Assembly: GCF_033118175.1 (NCBI RefSeq)
Contig: NC_083691.1
Coordinates: forward strand, 60,106,001-60,170,000
Length of the DNA stretch: 64,000 nucleotides
Source of the DNA: Dama dama
Taxonomy: Eukaryota > Chordata > Mammalia > Artiodactyla > Cervidae
Direction: 5' to 3'
Positions within the stretch are counted from its first letter, which is position 1. Each line of letters begins with the position of its first letter. The position numbers and the translations under genes are program-made. Below are positions 41,726 to 51,800 of this stretch, in pieces. The notes under the pieces were generated by a model. It made no database searches, was not told where the DNA came from, and was given only the letters and a program-made list of their open reading frames with translations.

Positions 41726-44700
41726 CAGCAAATTTGTTTTACTTCTAGAATTCATGACTATGCTATTATTGAATAGTCACATTCTGAATTTAATGAACTT
41801 TAAAAATGCATTTTATTTCATTGTGTGTAATAATTGCACATATATGTGAAAAATAGTTGTTTACATGTACAAGTTCTTGAGACACACACAGAATCAGGAA
41901 CTACTCACAGTAATGGCCCTAAATTCTTTAGTACACATGTTAAATACATATTACTGAGTAAAGGAATTCAAGGAAAATGACTCTATTACATAGGTCAACC
42001 AACACTTATTAAGCACCTCTTCTCGGCCAGGCCCAGTGAGGGAACCATGGCCCATGTCCAGCTGTGGCTTATGTTCAACCACATGGGCTCCTGGGCCACA
42101 CTCATTAGTGGGGTTTTCTCCACCCAGAGGAGGTGTCTTTGTGTAACCTGCATGAGGAATAAAAATGGCCCTCCACAGAGCTCCACAGATAAAGAAGGTG
42201 GAGTTTGTCCTCAGAATCTGCAGGCCTGGAGACCCACTTCCCACCCAGGGACGGGTTGGAGCAGCAGCCTTCCTGAGTTAACAGATAACCAGGGATGGCT
42301 TACAATTAGTCATTTGTATGTAACTTCTGTTTTCTGAGTTACTCTATGAAACGTTTTCACTTAAGAGGCTCTTTCTTTAAATTTTATTTACCTTGTTCAT
42401 TTGTCTAACCGCTATTTTTTTTTTTAGAATAGTTAATACCAGAGTAAACTTCACTACAGTTTGCCTTTGAATTGCAGCAAAGTCTCATGTTTGCATAAGA
42501 GCACACGAGTAGAGATGATGATTTCGTGACATGAACGGATTTTATAAGTACCCAGGCAGTTACCCAGATATCGCCTGGCCAGGTGCTGGAAGACAGGCAT
42601 CAAAGGATGGAATGAGTGAGCCCTTGATCTGGTTGAAAGGCTCTCGGGAGACCTAACACCATGCTGCAGTAGCTGGATCTGTTCCCATTGTTACTGCTTC
42701 CCTGGGTTTACACTGCAACTATTCTGGGATAACTGGAAGGATGCAGGCAGTCCCAAGCTGCCCTGCCGTGGAGTGGAGGCAGGAGAGTGTTTGGGTCTCC
42801 ACACAAATTGTTGCCTCATCAGCGGAAGGAATCAGAAGGGGTTCTTCCCCCAGTCCAGCTCCAGTAAGGACACTTCTGATGGAATTTTATATAATGGAAA
42901 AAATAGAATTATTTCACCCCTAAGTAAGTTAGTAAGGGGAGAGAAACCATGGGGTTATCTCTTATTATAGTTTAATTAGAATAGAATTGAAAAAATAAAA
43001 TTAATGTAGCCAATTTTAAAGTCGAAAACAGTATTTATGAAATTGTCTTTCTCTGACTCATTCTGTTAAAATAAAATTTTTACAACATCACAGAACTGTA
43101 AGGTGGTAGAACCTAAACAAATTAAGGTTTATTGTTCAGGTCTTCCTCCTTTGAAGTCCTGCTTTGAAGTGTCTGTGGGGAGATGGGTGGGGGCAGGAGG
43201 AAAGAAGGTATTTGACTCCTGTCTGTTCAGCTCAGGTTTGGACATTTCTTGTGCAACTCAGTCACCATGTGTGTCCGGGAAGCCAGCCTGTCATGTTTTG
43301 ATGAAAAGCACCCCAGAGTATTTCTGTCACATAAGAGCGTGGTTTCTTTTGTACAAGCAAGTGACTCTACCAGAGTCTTCATTTGGGAAGGACTCGTGTG
43401 TTAGGAATGAGTGGGCATGGGGGCAGCTCCATGTGAGTTTTGCCCCATATGTCCTGCCCCGTGAGCTGTGAGGGCAGGAGAGGGAGGACCCCTGCAGGAA
43501 TCTGTGACGCGCACTGGGGTCTAAGGGCAGGGACGGCTGAGGGGCTGGGGGCAAAGGGGGCCTATTAACAAACACATGGAAAATCTGAGGGGTTTCCGGG
43601 ATAAAGAGGGCAGGGCAGGCCCAGGTGCAGGTGATGTTTGAAGTCCGCTATTAAGACAGAAAGGGCACCAGCTCTACGCTTTGTATCCAACAGGAACAAC
43701 ATTTTGAAAGCACTGAATCAGTTGATCCTCATTGTTCATCTTCACCACGAGGGCTAAGCCAGGAGCATGGCAACCCCAGGGAGGAAGGGCCTTCATGTTG
43801 AAGCTTGGGGCCTGGACAAAGAGTTTCCCACAAGAGGAGGCAACTAGACTTGGGCCGTGATGTGAGGCGTAGATGTGAGGGTCAAGTTCAAGTTCAGGGT
43901 GGGGAACACGTCCCTCTCGGGGAATGGGGCCAAAGCAGAGAGATAGAAAGGCTGTCAAGAGCAGGGAGACTCCCGGAGGGGGAGATGACTCTCCTTGACG
44001 CGTGACCCCTCATGAGGTCAGCCTGGATGCCTGAAAGCAGCACCTGGGGCTGTGATTGTGTTTCTGTTCGGTTTCCCTGGCCTGAAGGCCCTGGAGCTCT
44101 GACTACACAGTTACTTCCAGCGAGAGTGTGTTAACCTGAAAGACACCGTTCACAGCAAGTCCGTTATCTGGAACTGGGAATCTAAGCATCTTCCTCCCTC
44201 CAGCCCTCCCCCATCAGCAGGCCTGGGGTCCAGGCAAGAGGAGCACAGTTACAGGAAGTGAAGGCCAGGCGTCTTCTGGCCTCAGTCTGCTGGTCTGTGC
44301 CGTCATTCATGCCAGAAACCCACGGAGGTTTTGGTTTTGGTGATTAGATCATGGATGATTTTTGTTTGTTTGTTTTTACTTTTTTTAATTTGTTTTGAAT
44401 TGGGTGAAAATTTTACGAGCATATACAGCTTTTTATTTTCCAAGACAAAAGAAAGCAAAGGGATAGGCTATTTCCACTTGAACTTACTGGAGAAGACAAA
44501 CGTCACCCCCTTCACCATGGCCCCAGAGCCTGTCTTGACCATGGGCTGCTCTGAGCTGGGGTCTGGGGGCAGCAGCCAGAGTCCAGAAGGTTGATGAGGG
44601 GGTGGGGAACAGGAGGCACACAGCCCCTCGCACCTTCCTGCCTGCCTTGCTCCTGCCGAGACCCCACCTGGACCGAGTCAGGCACTAGAGCAGCCAGGGG

Positions 44701-45011
44701 CCCGCTGGGTGCCCCCTCTTTGGCTCTCTATGGTCCCCCTGACCCAGAGAAGCCCTGCACCCTATGATCCCCACAGCCATGCTGGTGCCTGATGGCCTGA
44801 GGAACCACTCAAGGTCAGGATTCAGGCCCTCCGTGACCTCTGACACCTCCACGGCTCTCCCTGGGGCAAGAGGGGCCTTTTCCCACTGTTATTGGGGTTC
44901 CTGATGACCCCAGAGGAGAAGGGAACACTTGGTCCACCAGATGCTCTGCTCTGCCCGCAGTCCCTGCATGGGCCCTGCCTCAGTCACCCCCAGGACCACT
45001 TGGTGTCCCGA
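41726..45011. other. Unique DNA without ruminant-specific repeats
   Basis: Start of a 6.9-kb tract with no Bov-type repeat. A MIR/L2-like phrase (acacttattaagcacctctt) lies at 42001-42020 in minus orientation. A T-run lies at 42416-42425. AT-rich DNA at 42960-43090 has no assignable family. The frames at 43103-43575 and 44331-45164 carry no domain. Confidence 0.5.
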
Positions 45012-45914
45012 TTACAGCAGCCAATGAACCAACAGCTTCCTGGTCCAAATCAGGGCCCCTCCCCACCCCCGCAGTCTCGCTGGCCACACACTGTCCCTTC
45101 TACCCAGCTGGACACAGGTCCTGGGTGGTGGGAGGGTGTCATTGTCACCATCCCAGTCAGCTGATCCTACCCGCCGAAGTGCAATAGGATTTCCTAGGTC
45201 TCTGAGTGTATCTGCATAACTCAGATAAAAAGTACTTTGATAAAACATGCTCTGGATAACCGACTTTTTCCAAGTATTCAGGCTGTTAATTTTGTCTGTA
45301 AATATAATCATTGTGGTGGAATATTTTTTCTCTCTGTTGCTAGACATGATGAATTTATTTACTCTCCAGGGTTTAATCGTACCTTTGGCATTAGAATTAG
45401 GCTCAGACTGTCTCCCAAAAGAGGTGACTTGTGACATCGTGCAGATGTTACATTTAACCATCTTGGGCAATCGTGCGATGCTGTCCTGGAGCCTGGGTTC
45501 AGAGCAGCTGTGACTGCACAGAGTCAGGTCTTCGTCTGCATAACTGGTGGTCAAGCTGCAGCTGAGGCCCTTCTGAGCCGCACAGTGACCCACCGGAACC
45601 AGGACCACACGTGCTGCCCTCAGGGTCAGGGAACCGAGGGCATTTACCGGCAGCCCCCAGTGTCTGCCCTTTTGAGACTGTTCATATTCCTTTTGCACAC
45701 TTTTAATTATCGTAGATAGTGAATCAAGCTTTCGAGGACGAGGACCCTCTGCAGCCTGCTGTTCCCTTGTCTGTGTGTGTCTGTGAAACTCCCCGCAGCC
45801 GCCTCCCTTCAGCCCACACCCTGTCTTCTCCCGTGGGTTCCCCTCTGGGAGGATGGAGAGCAGATCAGGAGCGCAGTTCACCTCACACACAACGCCTTCC
45901 TGTGTCTGGACCAT
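45012..45914 (-). other. Longest non-repeat open frame (300 codons), not a confirmed gene
   Basis: An ATG-initiated frame on the minus strand stays open for 300 codons outside any recognised transposon. I see no domain, signal peptide, membrane span or repeat. The N-terminal part is basic and Gly/Arg-rich, the middle Ser/Lys/Thr-rich, and the C-terminal part Trp/Arg-rich. No splice context or promoter is evident. The central DNA (about 45230-45520) is AT-rich and looks like non-coding conserved sequence, which could also keep stops rare. It may be a chance frame, a single-exon orphan gene, or part of a long non-coding transcript. Confidence 0.2.
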
Positions 45915-47383
45915 GAAAATAGTGAAGCGGGTTAACGGACCTGAACAACTCCCCCGTTTTCTTTAGAAGAGATTGAATTACCAGGTCGGTGTCACGTTTC
46001 TCCTTTCTGGACCGTCCATGGTTTCCCATCTGTCTCCTTTTTAAAGAATCGTCGTGTTTAGCGTGTGAAATGTGCCCTTTGTGAATAAGATGGAGAAGAA
46101 AGAAAACCGTTTTTCCTGAAGGACCCAGAAGGCAAGAATTTCAAACAAAGGTGTTTTTAAGTGAGGGTTTCCTAGGAGACTGTGAGCTCATTATGGGATG
46201 GGTGGAGCCAGGGAGCTAGAGCAGCGCAGGGAGGCCGAGGGCAGAGTCCAGCCAACCTTGGCATCCTGTCCTTCCCTCGGCACCCCCACCACCATCCCCC
46301 AGGTTTGCTGAACATGCCTCTGGAAGGGGCACTTGGGTGTATTTTTAGGGTGTTTTCTCCAGTGCAGGGAGCTTGTCTGACATTGTCTGACAGCGAGTTT
46401 TCTCTGCTTGTGCTCTTTGGAGCCGCCCTCCCCACCCCTGGAGAAGCCCCCTTGGGTTTATGTGCAGAGGGACACACGGGATCTGAGGACAGAGAGGCGA
46501 CCGAGGCCCTCTTCCTTTGATTTAAGAAGCTCCATGTGATCTGATTAAACTGGTTTTCATATTTATTTCCGTCAGTGTCACGGGACTCTCATTATGCAGG
46601 CTCTCAAGGGGCCCCTCGATTCTGAGAAATTGCCTCTCTTCTCTGTCGAGTGTTTATGGGACATGGAAATTTATGGAGGTTTTAAATAAAATCTATGGAT
46701 CACGCTGGCCAGGAAAACCTCCTCAGAACTTCAGCTTTTCCCTTGTTAGAGCTATTCTTCATTTGCTCAGGACTAACAGCAAAATCAAGAATGTGTGTGA
46801 GTGCGCGTGCGCTTGCGTGTGCACGTGCACACGATTTGGGCCTGGGTGTCTGTGCAGCCACACGTCCCTGTGGCTCCCTGGCCCTTGAAAATGGCTGGTC
46901 GAAGCTGAGATATGCTGTAGGCATTAATCACCCACTGGATTTCAAAGACTGAGCATGAAAAAAATTATAAAATATCTCAGTGGTTTACAATTGCTTACAT
47001 GTTGCAATAATATTTTGGATACACTGGGTTAAGTAAAATGTAGTGTTAAATCATATAATTAAATCATTAAACATAGTATTAAAGTCACTTTCCCCTTTTC
47101 TCTCTGCCTCCTCTCTGGCTCACGTTCTGTTACCTTTAGATAGCACTGCTGTGGACAGAGCACCCAAGGCCTGAAACCAGGACTGTGAGGGGCTGTGTAT
47201 CCTATGCTCCCTCTGCAGGCAGTTACTGCTTGACTGTAATGGTCACTTTGGATCTGGCGAGTCTTGTGGACTCAATGTTGTGTGTTAGCTAGATATTTTT
47301 AAGTGTTTTTTTTTTTTTTTTTAAAGACAACAGAAATGTTTGCTATGAAGAACGTGGACGGAGCCTCTACGTTTGCTGCACGT
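45915..47383. other. Unique DNA with Z-DNA-prone and AT-rich blocks
   Basis: Repeat-free. About 46530-46690 is AT-rich and non-repetitive. An alternating purine-pyrimidine run (gtgtgtgagtgcgcgtgcgc...) occupies 46791-46833. An 18-base T-run lies near 47306-47323. No exon recognised. Confidence 0.5.
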
Positions 47384-48169
47384 TTAGGGCAGGTTCCGGG
47401 CACAGAGGAGGGATGACCAGGGATGACCCAGGGTGCAGCAGGGGAGGGTCCTCCGAGCCCGCCCCACCCTGGGTTTCTGCCGTGTGTCTGGTGCCCTGTG
47501 CCTTCCTGGCTTCCCCTGCAGGAGGCTAGGTCCCAACTGCAAAGAGAGCCTCAGGCTGTGTGGCTCGGTAGGGTGCCTCACACAGAAGTCTCCAGCAGGT
47601 TGCCTGTGACCACCTCTGCTCCCCAGCTCGGTCTGCGCCCACCCCGCTGTCTGAGCCTGGGGGCTGTGTGCAGGCGGGGCCCCCTCTGCTCCTGACCCAG
47701 AGGATGTGGAGGAAGCCACGCCGCTCCTTGTCTGCATCTCTCTCCCGCCCTGAGCTGCTGTCCCACCGGTAGTCTTGCGCCCCATCCTGACTGTTTCCCC
47801 AGAAACCCCAGGCTCTGCTTTCTGCTCTAGGTTTAAACCTCTCCCTCCCCCATCAAGGTCCTGAACGAACCCTCCATCAGACTTCTTACCCCACCTCTGT
47901 TCTCTCCACAAGGGGGATTTCTCCACTTCCTCACGCCGGCTCAGACCCACTCTGGTCTCCGCAGCCCACAGGAAAGTATGCGGAATGTTTGCTTTAGAAT
48001 ATTGTCTGAACATTTCTTGGCTCAAATCAATATTTGGTACATCAGCCTTAGAAATAATAACCCAAGAGGGAGAAGGATAAGTTATAGGAAAGAATGTGCT
48101 TTTCAAATACAAGGAAAAGGCAGCTGGTTGGGTCACCAGGGTCCCTCTGCTTTCATTACAATTGCTCAA
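47384..48169 (-). other. Second long open frame (261 codons), not a confirmed gene
   Basis: An ATG-initiated minus-strand frame in non-repeat DNA lies about 1.5 kb upstream, in transcription sense, of the 300-codon frame on the same strand. The centre is Gly/Arg/Ser-rich (low complexity), as expected from GC-rich DNA, and no known domain is visible. A composition-driven chance frame is the simplest reading. Confidence 0.15.
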
Positions 48170-48648
48170 GAAACTTCATGTTTGTGATATTTTACATTCT
48201 TTTGGGAGGGGAGGTGGTGCAGGGGCAACTGAAGTTTCTGGATTGCTTCTGGAGGGTACAAGAAGGTGGAGACAAACTCCAGGGGGAACTGGCCGAGGCC
48301 GGCTCCTGGTTCTCCCCCATCATTGCAGGGTCCACAGGACCCGGCTGCTGGTCACCGGGCGGGTCAGCATCCAGTCTAAACCACTTTCAGAGCCATTAGG
48401 CGGCCCCTCCACCTTTTTAAAAGGTCTGCAGTGCTTGTCAAACAATAAGTGCTTAACAAATGGTAATTGACTGTGTAAATAATTGAAGGAAGGGATGTGT
48501 TTATTCACCTCAGTTGGTTCAGCTTTGAAGTTTAATCACTAACAGTAATCACAATATTGAACCATAATCACTAACATGGGTTTTCTGATGCTCCAGGAAT
48601 CCTCCCAGTTTCCTGAGAAATGTCAGACAGTCCTTCAATCTTAAGTTT
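48170..48648. other. Unique DNA with a possible MIR tail
   Basis: The phrase aataagtgcttaacaaatgg at 48445-48464 resembles the MIR 3' region in plus orientation. The rest is unassigned. Duplicated 'accataatcactaac' style words occur near 48530-48575. Confidence 0.45.
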
Positions 48649-48800
48649 TACCAGGCTCCTCCGTCCATGGGATTTTCCAGGCAAGAGTACTGGAGTGGAT
48701 TGCCATTTCCTTCTCCAGGGGACCTTCCCAACCCAGGGACTGAACCCAGGTCTCCCACGTTGCAGGCAGATGCTTTACCGTCTGAGCCACCAGGGAAGCC
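48649..48800 (-). mobile_element. Partial Bov-tA SINE
   Basis: The plus strand starts in the middle of the body (accaggctcctccgtccatg) and ends with the full tRNA head complement (ctgagccaccagggaagcc), so the 3' end of the element is missing. No target duplication is visible, suggesting later loss rather than integration-time truncation. Confidence 0.92.
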
Positions 48801-49564
48801 CTAATAAAAATAAACAGAGATAGCATAATTTATAGAAAGAGGGGGCTGTCTTAGTGCATTGAGCATGGGTTTGACATATTAAAATATTTATACTTTGGGG
48901 AAGTCACCATTTTTATTTTTTGGAGTAAATTTTGAGCATAGTCTGATTTTCTAAAGCAGCAAATTCATAGCTCTGAGTTTCCTCTGGGGCAAAAATGGCA
49001 AAACACAAAATGCCCCAAATGTATTTAAAAGGCTTGTCAATGTGCTCACCCGGCTTCCTCGTGGCTTGTGCCCTGGAGCAGCAAGGCTGGTCTGAGCCCC
49101 TCCCAGGGTGACCTCTGGCTGCACTGACAGGAGGTGGGTCCGGCTGTCACCTGGTCACAGGGCTGGGCTCCCTGGAGAGCCACCCTGAGCTATCAGCGGT
49201 GGCCCTCCAGCCTCTGGTCTGGCCGGACTGCTCTCCCAACGAGCAGAGGGCCCCTTGGTGCATATGGCACCTCACTTCATGCTCATCCTAAGCCCCAGAA
49301 AACGGAGGGAAACAAGCTCAGCTGGGTTTTCTCAGCCAGAACGTGCTGGTGTCTGGGACCTCGCACCCTCCTCACTGAGGTTCTGACCCTACAGGCACCC
49401 ACTTCAGGCCCCCCACCCCTGAGGGTGCTCTGGCCTGGGTCCCCGGATGTTCTGCCCAAGAAGAACCCCACACAGTGCAGTCCCCACTCAAGGGCATGTC
49501 CACTCAGATGGCTGTATGGAAGCAAAAACAGCCCCTGGGAGCTGCTATCTGTTTGGAGCCATGT
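48801..49564. other. Unique non-coding DNA
   Basis: AT-rich to about 49040 and GC-rich afterwards. No repeat family or exon recognised. The frames at 49134-49568 run into the neighbouring SINE and are not gene-like. Confidence 0.5.
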
Positions 49565-49576
49565 ATGAGCTTCCAG

Positions 49577-49855
49577 CGGAGAAGGCAATGGCACCCCACT
49601 CCAGTGCTCTTGCCTGGAAAATCCCATGGATGGAGGAGCCTGGTGGGCTGCAGTCCATGGAGTCGCAAAGAGTCGGACACAACTGAGCAACTTCACTTTC
49701 ACTTTTCACTTTCATGCGTTGGAGAAGGAAACGGCAACCCACTCCAGTGTTCTTGCCTGGAGAATCCCAGGGATGGGGGAGCCTGGTGGGCTGCCATCTA
49801 TGGGGTCGCACAGAGTCAGACACGATTGACACGACTTAGCAACAGCAGCAGCAGC
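49577..49855 (+). mobile_element. Bov-A2 SINE (Bov-A dimer) with 12-bp target duplication
   Basis: Two Bov-A monomers lie head to tail (starting ggagaaggcaatggcacccc at about 49579 and ggagaaggaaacggcaaccc at about 49722) without a tRNA head. They are joined by a 'cactttcactttt' linker and end in a (CAG)n-like tail. The 12-mer atgagcttccag flanks exactly at 49565-49576 and 49856-49867. A clean, young-looking insertion. Confidence 0.95.
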
Positions 49856-49867
49856 ATGAGCTTCCAG

Positions 49868-50656
49868 AGTGCTGGTGGAAATGTCCGCGGAGCCCGTCTG
49901 TGGGAGGCCAGGTCTGCGAGCCTGCCATTTGAGGACACCATGAGGACCCGGCCTGGGCCCTGCTGGGGGCCAGCCCCACACTTCTTATCCTGGGCACACA
50001 GCATGGTTGTGCTCTCTGACCAGCCAACGCACAAAGAGGGGACAGCGGTCCTCCCGGTCTCGGCTCCAGGGAGGGTTGGGCTGCCAGGCAGGCAGGCCTT
50101 ATAGGTCTTCTGGACCTCAGGCAGCCCTCGGCTCAGAACCTCCATCCTCAGCCCTCCACCTTGCCTGCCACCCTCTGCAACCTCCATGGGCCAGAACCGT
50201 TCCCCACCTCGAGTAGAAGACCCTCCCAGTCCCCGAAGTCCATCGTCTTCTCTTCTTGCTTTACTTTCTCCATCTGACATTTGAGATGCTTACTCTCTGC
50301 TGTCAAGTGCACGAGGATTTATGTATTCCAGTTACTGCTGGACCCCAATGTCCAGCCCGGTGCCTGACATATAACATATGCTAAATCCTTTCAGTCATGA
50401 TTACATAAGTAAGTATTGCTGGGAGAATTGATTCAGAAAGCCGGGGCATGTGCTCAGGACTGTTATTGACTCCTGGATTGCACAAATTCACCATTCTGCT
50501 TTGGGGCATCTGGGAGTCCCTGCCCAAGGGGTCAGCCCAGCACCCCACATTTTTCTGAGTTCCAGGCCCCAAACGGCAGGGGTCTCAGACATCTTTATTC
50601 TCAGGCCTGTCGTCACGCATGTGGGCTGTCCCCAGTGGGCCCCTCAGCCACCGCGT
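49868..50656. other. Unique DNA with a possible L2/MIR tail
   Basis: The phrase cccggtgcctgacatataac near 50356-50375, followed by atgctaaat, resembles an L2/MIR 3' end. Otherwise unassigned, with no exon seen. Confidence 0.45.
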
Positions 50657-50805
50657 CTAGGTTCCTGGCAGGACCACCAGGGCAGGCCCCCCTTCCTTTA
50701 GCCCCAGGACTCCCCAAGGTGCTTGCTGAGTCTAGGGTCCTGCTGAGACCACCAGGACAGGCCCCTTTCTCTACCCCCCAGCCTCCCCAAGGTCTTTGCT
50801 TCCTT
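50657..50805. repeat. 75-bp tandem duplication
   Basis: A unit beginning ctagg(t/g)tcctg, containing gaccaccagg(g/a)caggcccc and ending ccccaaggt.tttgct is present twice, starting at 50657 and 50732. The copies differ by several substitutions and a small length change. Confidence 0.8.
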
Positions 50806-50929
50806 TCCTGCCTCTGCTCTTAATTGAGCTGATCTGTTATCAAACTTCAAAAGGCAGGAGGCGCCGTCCCTCCCTCCCGGGGGGCCTGGGCCTGACTCAG
50901 ATTTCCCCAGTCCCTGCCTTGCGTCTTTG

Positions 50930-51800
50930 CTTAATTGAAGTATGATTTGCATAAAGTAAAAACATACAGATCTGAAACTTTCAGCTGGATGAGTTTGGAC
51001 ACATCCCTATACCTGTGTAGCCTCCACTCCGGTCAAGACCCCCCCAACCCCCGCCCCTCCTGTTCATATCAGCAGAGCCCAGTGAGGCTCATTCTAGAAT
51101 GTCACACCCATGGGGTCTACAGGAGGTGTTCTGAGTTTCAGTAGTCCCTTGTATTGCTGAGCAACGCTTTGTTGTACGTGTGTACCCCGATTTGTCCATT
51201 CACATTGGGGTGATTTCTAGTTTTTGCTGATTATGAACACAACTGCTATAAACTTTATTATAATTTGAGTGGACAGAGGTCTTCATTTCTGTTGGGTAAA
51301 TGGGAGAAAAATGGCTGGTTCAGAAATCAGATGACGATGCTGAGCTCGGTTCCAGGGGCTGCGTCATTTCCTGCTTCCCCTGGAAACATGTGACTCCCCA
51401 TGTGTCCTTCTTCCTGACAGCAGCCACATCATTGAGTGTGAAGCTGAATCTCCTGGTGGTTTTAATTTCTGTTTCCATGATAACCCCTGGGGCTTCCTAG
51501 GTGGCACTAGTGGTAAAGAACCTGCCTGCCAGTGCAGGAAACCTAAAAGGTGTGTGTTTGATCCCTGGGTCAGGGAGATCCCTTGGAGGAGGGTATGGCA
51601 ACCCACTCCAGTATTCTTGCCTGGGAAACCCCATGGACAGAGGAGCCTATGGAGCTACAGTCCCTGGGATCGCAAGGAGTCGGACACGACTGAGCACTCA
51701 CGCACCATGACCCACTGGACTGAGCATCTTCTCATGTGTGTGGATTCTTTTGTGAAGGGTCTGTTCAAGTCTTTTGCCCATTTATAAGCAGTGGATTGCT
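50930..51800 (-). mobile_element. Old L1 fragment, antisense, interrupted by a Bov-tA SINE
   Basis: The plus strand contains complement-of-L1 3' phrases: a 'taattgaagtatgatttgc' start, 'cacatcattgagtgtgaag' ... 'ggttttaatttctgtttcc' before the SINE, and 'gagcatcttctcatgtgtg' with 'gttcaagtcttttgcccat' after it. The last two adjoin in intact L1, so the SINE cut one element. Confidence 0.7.
51491..51706 (+). mobile_element. Bov-tA SINE
   Basis: Head (gggcttcctaggtggcacta), body and 'gtcggacacgactgagc' end in plus orientation. Imperfect flanks ccatgataacccctgg and ccatgacccactgg suggest a worn target duplication inside the L1 host. The body has a small expansion ('aaacctaaaaggtgtg'). Confidence 0.92.
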
